From contig NZ_BBYJ01000017.1 of NCBI RefSeq assembly GCF_001528665.1, forward strand, positions 286,828 to 350,827: a stretch of DNA of 64,000 bases, given 5' to 3'. The stretch's first letter is position 1, and each line of letters starts with the position of its first letter. This DNA is from Microtetraspora malaysiensis. Its GTDB lineage: Bacteria; Actinomycetota; Actinomycetes; Streptosporangiales; Streptosporangiaceae. The translations under genes and the position numbers were made by a program. The notes under the pieces were generated by a model. The model searched no databases and had not been told where the DNA came from. It saw nothing but the letters and a program-made list of their open reading frames with translations. Positions 49,838 through 59,639 of this stretch are shown here, piece by piece.

Positions 49838-50557
49838 GTGTCCCGCAAAGTCCAGACGGCTGGGGAGTCCCGGCTCGCTCTCGTTCGCCGCGCGCGGCGG
49901 ATCAACAGAATCCTGGCGGAAACCTATCCTGACGCCCATTGCGAACTCGACTTCGCCAACCCCCTCGAACTGCTGGTCGCCACGATCCTCTCGGCGCAGT
50001 GTACGGACAAAAGGGTAAATATGGTTACTCCGGTGCTTTTCGCGAAGTATCGGACACCCGCCGACTACGCCGCGGCCGACCGGACACAGCTCGAAGAGAT
50101 GATCAGATCCACCGGGTTCTTCCGGGCCAAGGCCAACAGCGTCATCGGCATGGCACAGGCGGTCTGCGACCGCCATCACGGCGAGGTGCCGGGCACACTC
50201 AAGGAACTCGTCGCCCTCCCCGGAGTGGGCCGCAAGACCGCCAACGTCGTGCTCGGCAACGCGTTCGACGTCCCCGGCATCACCGTGGACACCCACTTCG
50301 GACGGCTGGCCCGGCGCTTCGCGTGGACCACCGAGACCGACCCCGTCAAGATCGAGCACGAGGTCGGCGACCTGATCCCCAAGTCCCAGTGGACGATGCT
50401 CTCGCACCGCCTGATCTGGCACGGCCGCCGCATCTGCCACGCCCGCAGGCCCGCCTGCGGCGCCTGCCCGGTCGCCGCCCTGTGCCCCGCGTACGGCACC
50501 GGCCCGACCGACGCGGCGGAGGCGGCCAAGCTCGTGAAGGAAGGCCCCTTTTCCTGA
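49838..50557 (+). CDS. nth: Endonuclease III
   Basis: A 239-residue DNA glycosylase/AP lyase from GTG 49838. Active-site Lys133 (VGRKTANVV) and Asp151 (VDTHFGRL), and the [4Fe-4S] loop Cys200-x6-Cys207-x2-Cys210-x5-Cys216, are all present, in the HhH-GPD fold. It removes oxidised pyrimidines. It is divergent from crp, with an 82-bp shared region, as in other actinomycetes. Confidence 0.96.
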   Translation: MSRKVQTAGESRLALVRRARRINRILAETYPDAHCELDFANPLELLVATILSAQCTDKRVNMVTPVLFAKYRTPADYAAADRTQLEEMIRSTGFFRAKANSVIGMAQAVCDRHHGEVPGTLKELVALPGVGRKTANVVLGNAFDVPGITVDTHFGRLARRFAWTTETDPVKIEHEVGDLIPKSQWTMLSHRLIWHGRRICHARRPACGACPVAALCPAYGTGPTDAAEAAKLVKEGPFS

Positions 50558-50648
50558 GGCCGCCGAGCGGACGGCGATCGGCGGGAAGTTCGGCCGCCGC
50601 TCCGCGGTTGTACGGCTTGCGCGGCTCGACCTGCATTCGGAGGAGACC

Positions 50649-51341
50649 TTGGTTCCCGGCTGGCTGACGGACCTGGCGGCGGAAGCCGTGCGGAACCCCG
50701 TACCCGAGGTGCTGCGGCCCCCCGGCGACGGTGCCGGGCGGCCGGCCGCGGTGCTCCTGCTGTTCGGGGAGGGGCCGTCGGGACCGGACATCCTGCTCAT
50801 CCAGCGCAGCTCCAACGGCCGCAGGCACGCCGGCCAGCCTGCCTTCCCCGGCGGCGGTGTGGACCCGGGCGACAACGGGCCCGTGGGCGCCGCGCTGCGG
50901 GAAGCCCAGGAGGAGACCGGGCTCGACCCGAGCGGCGTGGAGACCATCGCCACCATGCCCGAGCTGTACGTCTGGCGCAGCCACAACCGGGTGACCCCGG
51001 TCCTGGCGTGGTGGCACACGCCGTCCGCCGTCCACGCGGCCTCGCCGGACGAGGTCGAGTCCGTGGAGCGCATCCCGATCGCCGAGCTGGTGGATCCCGC
51101 GAACCGGCTGCGGCTGCGCTACCCGAGGGGCCGGGCCACGCCGGAGGAGGACGCGTCCCGCAGGTACGCGGGGGAGCCGGAGGGCGCGCCCGCGTTCCGG
51201 GCGCGCGGCCTGCTGGTCTGGGGCTTCACCGCGGGGATACTCGACCAGGTGCTCGCCATGTCGGGCTTCGAGCAGCCCTGGGACCGTTCACGCGTCGAGG
51301 ATCTGCCGCCCGACGTGCTGAGGCTCGCCTCACGCGGCTAG
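50649..51341 (+). CDS. NUDIX family CoA pyrophosphatase-like hydrolase
   Basis: A 230-residue protein from TTG 50649, chosen for the GGAGGAG site six bases upstream. The domain has LLIQRSS, GQPAFPGGGVDPGD and AALREAQEETGL, the NUDIX box. The PGG-GAxREAxEEtGL and LLIxRxS order fits the CoA-pyrophosphatase (NudL) group. It follows nth by 91 bp on the same strand. The exact substrate is unproven. Confidence 0.87.
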   Translation: MVPGWLTDLAAEAVRNPVPEVLRPPGDGAGRPAAVLLLFGEGPSGPDILLIQRSSNGRRHAGQPAFPGGGVDPGDNGPVGAALREAQEETGLDPSGVETIATMPELYVWRSHNRVTPVLAWWHTPSAVHAASPDEVESVERIPIAELVDPANRLRLRYPRGRATPEEDASRRYAGEPEGAPAFRARGLLVWGFTAGILDQVLAMSGFEQPWDRSRVEDLPPDVLRLASRG

Positions 51342-51371
51342 GCCCTCAGACCGGGCCCTCAGACCGAGCCC

Positions 51372-51923
51372 TCAGAGCGGGCGGGGGTCGGCGCCTTCGG
51401 AGGAGGACGAGCCGAGGTGGCCGACGAGGCTCATGCCCAGCGTGGCCCAGTCCGCGACGTCGTCGTCCGGGTCGCTCGCCAGCAGACGCAGCGCCGTGAG
51501 CCCGGCCGGGTCCGGCGGGTTCCCTATCACGTTGGGCAGCGCGTACGCGGCGCCGTACCGGACGGAGTGCTCCGGGTGGGAGGCCAGCTCGATCACCGAG
51601 GGCAGCGCCCGCGCGTCGCGCAGGTGGCCGAAGGCGATCAGCACCGAGTAAAGCACGCGCGGATCCAGCTCGCTGGCCGCGAGATAGCGCAGGATGGGGA
51701 GCGTCTTGTCGGCGAAGGGCCGGTCGCGGCCGAGCTCACCGAGGATGTCCACCCCGAGGACGCGCTCCGCGGTCGTGTTCCCGGCGCACAGGCGCCGGGC
51801 CAGCGTGAAGGTCTCCAGGTCGCCGCGCTCCTGAAGTACGGCTATCGCCTGCCAGCGGACCGCGCCGTCCGGGTCTCCGTCGGCCAGCGCGATCTGGATC
51901 AATTCCTCGATCGGTCCCCCCAT
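51372..51923 (-). CDS. HEAT-repeat protein
   Basis: A 183-residue protein from ATG 51923. It is built of HEAT/PBS-lyase-type helical pairs (LLEELIQIALADGDPDGAVRWQAI-like, AVLQERGDLETFTLARRL, VLYSVLIAFGHLRDARALPSV, YGAAYALPNVIGNPPDPAGL). It ends in a Ser/Glu-rich tail. It converges with the NUDIX gene and is divergent from the MarP-like gene. It may be a binding scaffold; no partner is known. Confidence 0.82.
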   Translation of the reverse strand: MGGPIEELIQIALADGDPDGAVRWQAIAVLQERGDLETFTLARRLCAGNTTAERVLGVDILGELGRDRPFADKTLPILRYLAASELDPRVLYSVLIAFGHLRDARALPSVIELASHPEHSVRYGAAYALPNVIGNPPDPAGLTALRLLASDPDDDVADWATLGMSLVGHLGSSSSEGADPRPL

Positions 51924-51995
51924 GACGTCACGATATCGAGCTGGGGTGAAAGAAGGTGTGCACGATGACGGGCGTGGCTGGATACCGTTGAATCT

Positions 51996-53180
51996 GTGCG
52001 CGGCGATCTCCTCGACCTCATTCTGATAGGCCTGGTTGTGGCCTTCGCCGTTTCCGGCTACCGGCAGGGCTTCATCATCGGGGCGTTCAGCTTCGTCGGG
52101 TTCATCGGCGGCGCCGTGCTCGGGATGTTCATCGCGCCCCCGATCGCCGGGGCGATCGTGAACGGCGACACCGAGCGCGCCCTGCTCGCCATCGTGATCG
52201 TCTTCCTCGCCGCGACCATCGGCCAGTTCGCGTCGTCCACCGTCGGCGCCGTGGTGCGCAGCCACGTGACGTGGGAGCCCGCCCGCCTGGTCGACGCCTT
52301 CGGCGGCTCGCTGGCCAGCGGGCTCTCGGTGCTGCTCATCGCCTGGCTGCTCGGCTCGCTGATCGTCTCCATGGGCTTCCCCCTGCCCAAGGAGCAGATC
52401 AACGGCTCGGTCGTCTGGCAGGCGGTGGACGAGGCCATCCCGAACGGCGTACGCGCCCTGCAGAAGCCGTTCCGCGACTTCGTCGACTCCTCCGAGTGGC
52501 CCGAGGTGATCACGTCCATCGGCGGGCAGAACGTGCCCCCGCCGGACGAGGGCGTGCTCAGGGGCAGCCCCGGGCTGACCCGCGCGCGCCGGGCCATCGT
52601 CAAGATCCAGGGCACCGCGCCGACCTGCCGCAAGCGCATCGAGGGCACCGGCTTCGTCTACTCCCGCAACCGCGTGATGACCAACGCCCACGTCGTCGCC
52701 GGGGTCAGCCAGGAGTTGCGGGTCACCGACTCCGGAGGGTCCCAGCACAACGCCCGGGTGGTGCTCTACAACCCCGACCGCGACATCGCCGTGCTCTACG
52801 TGCCCGGGCTGAACGTGACGCCGCTGCGCTTCGACTACACCGCGAGGAGCCGCGACGACGCGATCATCGCGGGCTACCCGAAGGGCCACGGGTTCACCCC
52901 GCTCGCCGCCCGGATCCGGATCAAGCAGCCCGCCGAGTCGTACGACATCTACAACCGGCACAAGGTCGAGCGCGAGGTCTACGCCATCCGCGGCGTCGTG
53001 CAGCCGGGCAACTCCGGCGGCCCGCTGCTCAGCCCCGAGGGCCGGGTCTACGGCGTCATCTTCGCCGCCGCGACCGACCAGGCCGAGACGGGGTACGCCC
53101 TCACCGCCGACGAGGTCCGTCCCGACGCCGACGGCGGCAGCGTCGCGTTCGCCCCCGCCAATACCCAGGAGTGCGACTAG
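51996..53180 (+). CDS. MarP-like membrane serine protease (CvpA fused to trypsin-like domain)
   Basis: A 394-residue protein from GTG 51996. Four N-terminal membrane helices form a CvpA-like domain (residues 5-125), and the periplasmic-side protease domain has His232 (NAHVV), Asp263 (DRDIAVL) and Ser340 (GNSGGP). Cys211 and Cys393 match the disulfide pair of M. tuberculosis MarP (Cys214/Cys395). MarP cleaves RipA and is needed for acid resistance there. The neighbourhood beside Nth and Crp is conserved. Confidence 0.93.
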   Translation: MRGDLLDLILIGLVVAFAVSGYRQGFIIGAFSFVGFIGGAVLGMFIAPPIAGAIVNGDTERALLAIVIVFLAATIGQFASSTVGAVVRSHVTWEPARLVDAFGGSLASGLSVLLIAWLLGSLIVSMGFPLPKEQINGSVVWQAVDEAIPNGVRALQKPFRDFVDSSEWPEVITSIGGQNVPPPDEGVLRGSPGLTRARRAIVKIQGTAPTCRKRIEGTGFVYSRNRVMTNAHVVAGVSQELRVTDSGGSQHNARVVLYNPDRDIAVLYVPGLNVTPLRFDYTARSRDDAIIAGYPKGHGFTPLAARIRIKQPAESYDIYNRHKVEREVYAIRGVVQPGNSGGPLLSPEGRVYGVIFAAATDQAETGYALTADEVRPDADGGSVAFAPANTQECD

Positions 53181-53761
53181 CGCTCCTTCGGACGTTCGTG
53201 AGGCTCGACGCCGAAGGCGGACAGCAGAGCGGCGATGGAGTCCTCACTGTCGCCAGGGGCGGCGTCAACCCGACGCAGCAGGTGGGGGAGGATCTCGCCG
53301 ATCGCCGTCCCCGCGTCGGTCTCCTGCGTGCGGATCCCGCGTACGATCCGGCCCGCCGCGCCGGCCACGCCGTCCAGGTCCAGTCCGTACGGCGGCGCGC
53401 CCGGCGGGAGGGAGCGGCCGTAGGCGAGGGCACGGGCCGAGCCGCGGGAGAGCAGGGCGGCGGCCCCCGAGAGGTTGCCGCGCTGGAGATGGGTGAGGCC
53501 CACGCAGATCTGGGCGAGCCCCTGCCACAGTTCCCGCTCGCCGCCGGGGCCGGTCTTCCAGCGGGCTTCGAGGACCTCGTGCGCGTGGAACGGCCGCCCG
53601 TCGGCCAGCAGCCGCGCGGCGTCGGCCAGCGCCTCCTCGGCGTCCGGCGCGTAGTCGTCGGGGACCCGGGGCACGCCCTGAGCGCCGTGGGGCAGCGGCC
53701 TGCCGTACTCGTCGCGGGGGCGGGCGTTGCGGGGGCGGCCCGCCTCGTCACGGTCGCGCAT
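53177..53761 (-). CDS. DUF309 domain-containing protein
   Basis: A 194-residue protein from ATG 53761 (GGAGGG upstream). The N-terminus is Arg/Pro-rich, and DUF309 follows (FHAHEVLEARWKTGPGGER, LWQGLAQICVGLTHLQRGNL, GGAALLSRG-like), an all-helical fold with a conserved HE...W. Its function is unknown. The stop overlaps the MarP stop by 4 bp on opposite strands. It may be co-transcribed with the alpha/beta hydrolase. Confidence 0.85.
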   Translation of the reverse strand: MRDRDEAGRPRNARPRDEYGRPLPHGAQGVPRVPDDYAPDAEEALADAARLLADGRPFHAHEVLEARWKTGPGGERELWQGLAQICVGLTHLQRGNLSGAAALLSRGSARALAYGRSLPPGAPPYGLDLDGVAGAAGRIVRGIRTQETDAGTAIGEILPHLLRRVDAAPGDSEDSIAALLSAFGVEPHERPKER

Positions 53762-53807
53762 GATCCCTCCAGATCGCTCGATGTCGGAGAGCGGCCGTCG
53801 TGGGGCG

Positions 53808-54728
53808 TTAGCGGTCCGGCTCCGGGTCGGCGAGCCAGGCGACCAACTCGGCGTCGAACTCCTCGGGACACTCCTCGTGCGGGAAGTGCCCGGCTCCTTC
53901 GAGCATGCGCCAGCGGTAGGGCGCGGCGACGAAGCGGCTGGACCCCTGGGCCGTACGCGGCAGGACACAGGAGTCGAGCGCGCCGTGGAGCTGGAGCGTC
54001 GGCGCCTCGATCTCCGCGCGCATCTGGCGGGCGTAGCGCAGGCCGTCCGGCCGGAACTGCGACCGGAAGAACCAGCGGTGGTACTCAAGCGCGCAGTGCG
54101 CGACGCCGGGGATGCCGAACGCCTCGCGGTAGGTCAGAGCGTCCTCCTCCGACGGCCACTCCGGCCCCGACCACTCGTCAAGCAGCCGCCCGACGAGCGC
54201 GCCGCCGTCGGCGGTGAGCCGGCGTTCGGGCAGCGCGGGCAACTGGAAGCCGAGGGTGTGGCCGCTGGCCCTGAGCTGCCCCAGCGGGTCGGTGAGCAGC
54301 GACGCCCGCAGCCGCAGCGGGTGCGGCGCCGAGACCGGGACCAGCCGGCGGACCACCTTGGGATCGAACGCCGCCATGGTCCAGGCCAGCAGCCCGCCCC
54401 AGTCGTGGCCGACGACGATGGCGCCGGTCTCGCCCAGCGCGCGGACCAGCCCGGCGCCGTCCATCGCCAGGTTCGGCAGGTCGTAGCCGCGCGGCGGCTT
54501 GTCGCTCGCGCCGTACCCGCGCAGATCGACCGCGACCGCGCGGTAGCCGGCCGCGGGCAGCGACACGAGCTGGTGCCGCCAGGTCCACCAGAACTGGGGG
54601 AACCCGTGCAACAGCAGCACCAGCGGGCCGTCACCCGCCTCCACCACGTGGAACCGGGTGCCTCCTGCGTGCACGGTGCGATGCGTCCAGGGCCCCTCGA
54701 TCTGGACGAAAGCCTCGTCAGTCGCCAT
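53808..54728 (-). CDS. Alpha/beta hydrolase (epoxide hydrolase-like)
   Basis: A 306-residue protein from ATG 54728. It has HGFP (41-44), the nucleophile Asp109 in GHDWGG, a cap domain with EYHRWFFRSQFRPDG, and the catalytic His in GAGHFPHEE (near 284). Asp as nucleophile and the cap Tyr are typical of epoxide hydrolases or haloalkane dehalogenases; the former is favoured. It overlaps the upstream holin-like gene by 11 bp, so both are co-transcribed. Confidence 0.88.
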   Translation of the reverse strand: MATDEAFVQIEGPWTHRTVHAGGTRFHVVEAGDGPLVLLLHGFPQFWWTWRHQLVSLPAAGYRAVAVDLRGYGASDKPPRGYDLPNLAMDGAGLVRALGETGAIVVGHDWGGLLAWTMAAFDPKVVRRLVPVSAPHPLRLRASLLTDPLGQLRASGHTLGFQLPALPERRLTADGGALVGRLLDEWSGPEWPSEEDALTYREAFGIPGVAHCALEYHRWFFRSQFRPDGLRYARQMRAEIEAPTLQLHGALDSCVLPRTAQGSSRFVAAPYRWRMLEGAGHFPHEECPEEFDAELVAWLADPEPDR

Positions 54729-55233
54729 GGTCCGATGACTCGCTCACCGTCTCGCGGTGCGCGCCGACCTGCCCGGCCGTCGGGCCGGTGTACGCCTTGC
54801 GCGGCGGGGCGGTCTCGGGGAACAGGCTGGACGTCTCCGCCTCGGCCTCGGCCGCCTCGCCGCCCTCGCCGCCGCCCTTGAGGCTCTTGATGGAGCGGGT
54901 CGTCCGGCGCATGCGGGTCAGGCCCTTCAGCCGGCGGTAGCCGACGAAGACCAGCCCGGCCGCCACCACCAGATAGAACACCGTGACGATGACGAACGCG
55001 AGCCACTGGGACAGCCCGGCCGCCACCAGGGCGTACGCGATGGCGAACGAGGCGAGGATCAGACACAGGTGGGCGATGAAGGCCGCGGCGGCGAACAGCC
55101 CGGTGGCCATCCCCACCCGCTTGGCGTCGAACTTCAGCTCGGCCTTCGCCAGCTCGATCTCCGAGCGGACGAGTGTCGAGATGTGCGTGCTCGCCTGGGC
55201 GACGAGCGCGCCGAGCGATTCGTCCTCGGGCAT
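54718..55233 (-). CDS. Phage holin family (DUF1469-type) membrane protein
   Basis: A 171-residue protein from ATG 55233 (AGGAG seven bases upstream). An N-terminal amphipathic helix (ISTLVRSEIELAKAELKFDAKR), two hydrophobic segments (near residues 40-68 and 74-96) and a charged tail fit the actinobacterial holin-X (DUF1469) family, also in Acs/NhaA neighbourhoods. It is not phage-linked here. Probable peripheral role in the membrane; function unknown. It lies between nhaA and the alpha/beta hydrolase. Confidence 0.85.
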   Translation of the reverse strand: MPEDESLGALVAQASTHISTLVRSEIELAKAELKFDAKRVGMATGLFAAAAFIAHLCLILASFAIAYALVAAGLSQWLAFVIVTVFYLVVAAGLVFVGYRRLKGLTRMRRTTRSIKSLKGGGEGGEAAEAEAETSSLFPETAPPRKAYTGPTAGQVGAHRETVSESSDHGD

Positions 55234-55258
55234 CAGCGTTCTCCTATTCTGCGAACCA

Positions 55259-56458
55259 TCAAACATCATCCCGTGCCCGCTTGCGCACGCGGACGTGCAG
55301 GAGGATCGCGGCCAGCACGGACGCGATGAAACTCGCGACCAGCACCGCCGTCGTGATCTTCTCCATGCCGGGATAGGCGCGGTCGCCGATCAGCAGCGCG
55401 ACCGTGAAACCGATCCCGGCGAGTACGGACACGGCCGCGAGGTCGCGCCAGTACAGGTCCTCGCTGATCCTCGCGAAGCCCAGCCGGACCGACAACCAGG
55501 CGCCTCCGAACACACCGAGGAACTTGCCCACGACCAGCCCGATGATGACGCCGAGCGTGATCTTCTCGGTGAAGACCGCGCCGAGCGACTGCGGGTCCAG
55601 CCGGACCCCGGCGGCGAAGAAGGCGAACACGGGAACCGCGAAACCGGCCGAGATCGGCCGGATGAAATGGTCGGCGCGCTCGGCGGGCGAGCTCTTCTCG
55701 TCCGCGTCCGCGCGCACGCGGGTGAGCAGGCCGCAGATCACGCCGGCGACGGTGGCGTGCACGCCGCTCTCGTGTACCAGCACCCAGGCGGTCACGCCGA
55801 GCGCGATGAAGATCAGGGGGTTGCGCACCCGCTTCCACTGGAGCAGCCCGAACAGGGCGAGGACGGCGGTCGCGGCGAGCAGCGGCGTGAAATGCACCTG
55901 GTCGCTGTAGAAGAGGGCGATGACGGTGATCGCCCCGAGGTCGTCCACCACGGCGAGGGTGAGCAGGAAGGCACGCAGCGCGTTCGGCATCGCGGGGGCG
56001 GCCACGGCGAGGATCGCCAAGGCGAACGCGATGTCGGTCGCGGTCGGGATCGCCCAGCCTCGCGCGGCGCCGTCCACGCCCGAACTCACCACGAGGTAGA
56101 GGACCGCGGGAATGATCATCCCGGCGATCGCGGCGACGATCGGCAGGACCGCGTCCCGGACGTTGGACAGCTTCCCGTGGACGAACTCCTCCTTCACCTC
56201 CAGGCCGGCGACGAAGAAGAAGACGGCGAGCAGGCCGTCGGAGGCCCACTGGTAGAGCGAGAGGCCGAGCGGACCCGGCACGGTCTCCCGGAGCGCCTGG
56301 TAGGAGTCCGACCACGCCGAGTTGGCCCAGATGAGCGCGGCCACGGTCGCGGCCAGCATGATGACGCCGCCGATCGTCTCGGTCCTGAGCGCCTCCGCGA
56401 GTTGCCGGGCGTACTTCACCCTCGGCCGGACAGGCCGGATTTCGGCAGCGCGACGCAA
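55259..56458 (-). CDS. nhaA: Na+/H+ antiporter NhaA
   Basis: A 399-residue protein from TTG 56458, preferred because GAGGGGG lies upstream; a GTG at 56527 is in frame. It has about 12 membrane helices, and the paired Asp (VVDDLGAI, near 170) of the Na+ site are present, together with FFVAGLEVKEEF and GWAIPTATDIAFALA. It exchanges Na+ or Li+ for protons. It is followed on the same strand by the holin-like gene, 25 bp away. Confidence 0.92.
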   Translation of the reverse strand: MRRAAEIRPVRPRVKYARQLAEALRTETIGGVIMLAATVAALIWANSAWSDSYQALRETVPGPLGLSLYQWASDGLLAVFFFVAGLEVKEEFVHGKLSNVRDAVLPIVAAIAGMIIPAVLYLVVSSGVDGAARGWAIPTATDIAFALAILAVAAPAMPNALRAFLLTLAVVDDLGAITVIALFYSDQVHFTPLLAATAVLALFGLLQWKRVRNPLIFIALGVTAWVLVHESGVHATVAGVICGLLTRVRADADEKSSPAERADHFIRPISAGFAVPVFAFFAAGVRLDPQSLGAVFTEKITLGVIIGLVVGKFLGVFGGAWLSVRLGFARISEDLYWRDLAAVSVLAGIGFTVALLIGDRAYPGMEKITTAVLVASFIASVLAAILLHVRVRKRARDDV

Positions 56459-56563
56459 TGATCCCCCTCGGTGAACCGGTACGTCGTGGGCGGTTCCCGC
56501 GACGGCCGACCAGACTTCCCGGCACACCTGCCGCCAAGGCTACCTATGTCCTGGCATGTAAAC

Positions 56564-56596
56564 GGGCGCGGGTGTTCGCCGAGAACACCCGCGCCC
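56564..56596 (-). terminator. Intrinsic terminator of acs
   Basis: GGGCGCGGGTGTTC (56564-56577) pairs perfectly with GAACACCCGCGCCC (56583-56596). On the reverse strand the stem is followed by GTTTACATG, 15 bp beyond the acs stop. Confidence 0.85.
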
Positions 56597-56611
56597 GCCC
56601 GGAAATCCCGG

Positions 56612-58588
56612 TCAGTCCTCGCTCTTCGCGCTCGGCAGCTGCTCGGAGATGAGATTCATCACGGAGCTGTCGGTCAGCGTCGTGACGTCGCCGAGGGAGC
56701 GGTTCTCCGCGACATCGCGGAGCAGTCGTCGCATGATCTTGCCGGAGCGGGTCTTGGGCAGCTCGGGCACGATGAGGATCTGCCGCGGCTTGGCGATCGG
56801 GCCGAGCGTCTTGGCCACGTGGGTGCGCAGCTCGGCCGCGATGTCGTCGTTCTCCTCCGCGCTGCCGCGCAGGATGACGAACGACACGATCGCCTGGCCG
56901 GTCACCGGGTCGGTCGCGCCCACGACCGCCGCCTCCGCGACCTTCGGGTGGCTGACCAGAGCGCTCTCGACCTCGGTGGTCGAGATGTTGTGGCCGGAGA
57001 CGAGCATGACGTCGTCCACGCGGCCGAGCAGCCAGACGTCGCCGTCGTCGTCGCGCTTGGCGCCGTCACCGGCGAAGTACATCCCGTCGAAGCGCGACCA
57101 GTAGGTGTCGATGTAGCGCTGGTCGTCGCCCCAGACGGTGCGGAGCATCGACGGCCACGGCTCGCGGACCACGAGGAAGCCGCCGCCGCCGTTCGGGACC
57201 GAGTTGCCCTGGTCGTCGACGACGTCGGCGACGATGCCCGGCAGGGGACGCATGGCCGCGCCGGGCTTGGCCGAGGTCACGCCCGGGAGCGGGCTGACCA
57301 TGATGGCGCCGGTCTCCGTCTGCCACCAGGTGTCCACCACGGGGCAGCGGTCGCCGCCGATGTGCGTGCGGTACCAGACGTACGCCTCGGGGTTGATCGG
57401 CTCGCCGACCGAGCCGAGGACGCGCAGGGACGACATGTCGAACTTGGCCGGGATGTCGTCACCCCACTTCATGAACGTCCGGATCGCCGTCGGCGCGGTG
57501 TAGAGGATCGTCACGCCGTACTTCTGGACGACCTCCCAGTAGCGGCCCCGGTGCGGGGTGTCCGGGGTGCCCTCGTAGAGGACGCTCGTCGCGCCGTTGG
57601 CCAGCGGGCCGTACACGATGTAGGAGTGGCCGGTGACCCAGCCGATGTCGGCGGTGCACCAGTAGACGTCGGTATCCGGCTTGAGGTCGAAGACGGCGTG
57701 GTGCGTCCAGGACGCCTGGGTGAGATAGCCGCCGCTGGTGTGCAGGATGCCCTTGGGCTTACCGGTGGTGCCGCTCGTATACAGGATGTACAGCGGGTCC
57801 TCGGCGTCGTGCGGCACGGCCGTGTGCTGGTCGGACTGCCGCTCGACGAGGTCGTGCCACCACACGTCCTTGTCCGTCGTCGCGACCTCCTGGCCGGTCC
57901 TGCGGACGACCACGACGTGCTCGATTTCGGGGCACTCGCGGACCGCCTCGTCCACCGTGGGCTTGAGCGCGCTCGGCGCGCCGCGGCGGAAGCCGCCGTC
58001 CGCGGTGATGACCACCTTGGCGTCCGCGTCGTGGATGCGGCTCGTCAGCGCGCTCGCGGAGAAGCCACCGAAGACCACCGAGTGGATCGCGCCGATGCGG
58101 GCGCAGGCGAGCAGCGAGATCGGCAGCTCGGGGATCATCGGCATGTAGATGGCGACGCGGTCGCCCTTGCGCACGCCGAGCTCCTCAAGCGCGTTGGCCG
58201 CCTTGCAGACCTCGCGCTGGAGGTCGGCGTACGTGATGGTGCGGCTGTCGCCCTCCGGCTCGCCCTCCCAGTAGTAGGCGACCTTGTCGCCGCGGCCAGC
58301 CTCCACGTGGCGGTCGACACAGTTATAGGCCACGTTGAGCTTGCCGCCCACGAACCACTTGGCGAAGGGAGGGTTCCATTCGAGCGTGTTGGTCCAGCGC
58401 TCAGCCCAGGTCAGCCGCTCGGCCGCGCGCTCCCAGAAGCCCAGCCGGTCCTCCGCCGCCTCGTCGTAATCGGCCGCGGTGACGTTCGCGGACGCTGCCA
58501 GGTCGGCCGGTGGTGCGAACCGGCGAGTCTCGGTCAGCAGGTTCGACAGCGTCTCCTGAGTCTCGTGACCAGGGGTTTCGGAGGTCAC
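56612..58588 (-). CDS. acs: Acetyl-coenzyme A synthetase
   Basis: A 658-residue ANL-family enzyme from GTG 58588 (AAGGAG six bases upstream). It has [11 protein letters not shown] (P-loop), [26 protein letters not shown] (hinge region), and [11 protein letters not shown] near the C-terminus, whose Lys is the acetylation site. It makes acetyl-CoA from acetate, ATP and CoA. It is transcribed away from the Fic-like gene and ends at a strong terminator before nhaA. Confidence 0.96.
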   Translation of the reverse strand: MTSETPGHETQETLSNLLTETRRFAPPADLAASANVTAADYDEAAEDRLGFWERAAERLTWAERWTNTLEWNPPFAKWFVGGKLNVAYNCVDRHVEAGRGDKVAYYWEGEPEGDSRTITYADLQREVCKAANALEELGVRKGDRVAIYMPMIPELPISLLACARIGAIHSVVFGGFSASALTSRIHDADAKVVITADGGFRRGAPSALKPTVDEAVRECPEIEHVVVVRRTGQEVATTDKDVWWHDLVERQSDQHTAVPHDAEDPLYILYTSGTTGKPKGILHTSGGYLTQASWTHHAVFDLKPDTDVYWCTADIGWVTGHSYIVYGPLANGATSVLYEGTPDTPHRGRYWEVVQKYGVTILYTAPTAIRTFMKWGDDIPAKFDMSSLRVLGSVGEPINPEAYVWYRTHIGGDRCPVVDTWWQTETGAIMVSPLPGVTSAKPGAAMRPLPGIVADVVDDQGNSVPNGGGGFLVVREPWPSMLRTVWGDDQRYIDTYWSRFDGMYFAGDGAKRDDDGDVWLLGRVDDVMLVSGHNISTTEVESALVSHPKVAEAAVVGATDPVTGQAIVSFVILRGSAEENDDIAAELRTHVAKTLGPIAKPRQILIVPELPKTRSGKIMRRLLRDVAENRSLGDVTTLTDSSVMNLISEQLPSAKSED

Positions 58589-58832
58589 AACGTACTCCTT
58601 CGCATGGCGGTCATGATTGTCGCGTCCCACTTCACCAGTCCGGAAGCGCCCAGGACAAGAGGTCTAGACAGGTCCGTACCGACAGGGCCTTGGTTGGCTG
58701 AAGAGGGCCATTCACCTGTTATCTGGATACCTGATGAAACACAGTGGAATGCGATAGGGGGTGCCGGTTTGTGCGTTCAGCGGCGGGACCTCCTCGTTGA
58801 ATGACGCCTACTCGCCGGTATGGTCGGTTCCC

Positions 58833-59609
58833 GTGAGCGACCCATTGGCAGTCATCGCCGAACTTCCGGGAGTGCCGGAGGCCGTACAGGAGGCGCGCGA
58901 GGCGGTCGACCGGCTTTACGGTCACCGCGTGCTCCGGCGGCGCAGCCCCGAGGTCTCGGCCGAATCGGCGCTGCGTGGCGCGCGCGCGTCGGCCGCGCTC
59001 GAAGGCGCCGACGTGCCGCTGGAGAAGCTGCGCGCGGGAGAGGCGACCGATGCCACCGTCCAGGGCGCGCTCCGTGTCTCCGCCGAACTGGGACGGCTCG
59101 GCAAGACCTGGCGTACCGCTCCGCGCCAGGTGCTGGCCCGGCTGCACGCCCTCGCCGCGGCCGGTCTGACCGCCGATCCGGGACGTCCGAGAACCGAGCC
59201 GACGTCCATCGACCCCATGGGCCTCGGCCCCGCCCCCGACCCCGAGGAGACCGGCGTGCGGATGGCCGCACTGGCGGACCTCGTCGCCGGCGGCAGTGGC
59301 GCGCCCGCGCTCGTCCTCGCCGCGATCGTGCACGCGGAACTGGTCGTGCTGCGGCCGTTCGGGGTGGCGGACGGGGTCGTGGCCCGCGCCGCCGAGCGGC
59401 TGACCCTGGTCGAGCACGGGCTCGATCCCAAGTCGCTCACCGCCGTGGAGGTCGGGCACGTCGATCTCGGAGGCGCGTACGTGGAGGCGTTGCGGGCCTA
59501 CCAGACCGGCACCGCCGCGGGGGTCGGCGCCTGGGTGCGGCACTGCGCTTCGGCCGTGGTTCTCGGCGCGAGGGAGACGACCGCCATCTGCGAGGCCCTG
59601 TCCCGCTGA
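58833..59609 (+). CDS. Fic-like protein with degenerate catalytic motif
   Basis: A 258-residue protein from GTG 58833. It has the inhibitory-helix-like SAESALRGARASAALEGA (an E/S-rich helix) and helical Fic-fold parts. The Fic motif HPFxxGNGR is replaced by LRPFGVADGVVAR near residue 175, where the conserved GN(G)R is degraded to GVADGVV, so AMP transfer is doubtful. It probably keeps the fold for another role. It is divergent from acs. Homologues lie in the same place in Streptomyces, so it is an old conserved gene. Confidence 0.7.
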   Translation: MSDPLAVIAELPGVPEAVQEAREAVDRLYGHRVLRRRSPEVSAESALRGARASAALEGADVPLEKLRAGEATDATVQGALRVSAELGRLGKTWRTAPRQVLARLHALAAAGLTADPGRPRTEPTSIDPMGLGPAPDPEETGVRMAALADLVAGGSGAPALVLAAIVHAELVVLRPFGVADGVVARAAERLTLVEHGLDPKSLTAVEVGHVDLGGAYVEALRAYQTGTAAGVGAWVRHCASAVVLGARETTAICEALSR

Positions 59610-59639
59610 CACGTTTCCCTTGCTGGGGCAGCCCTTCGT

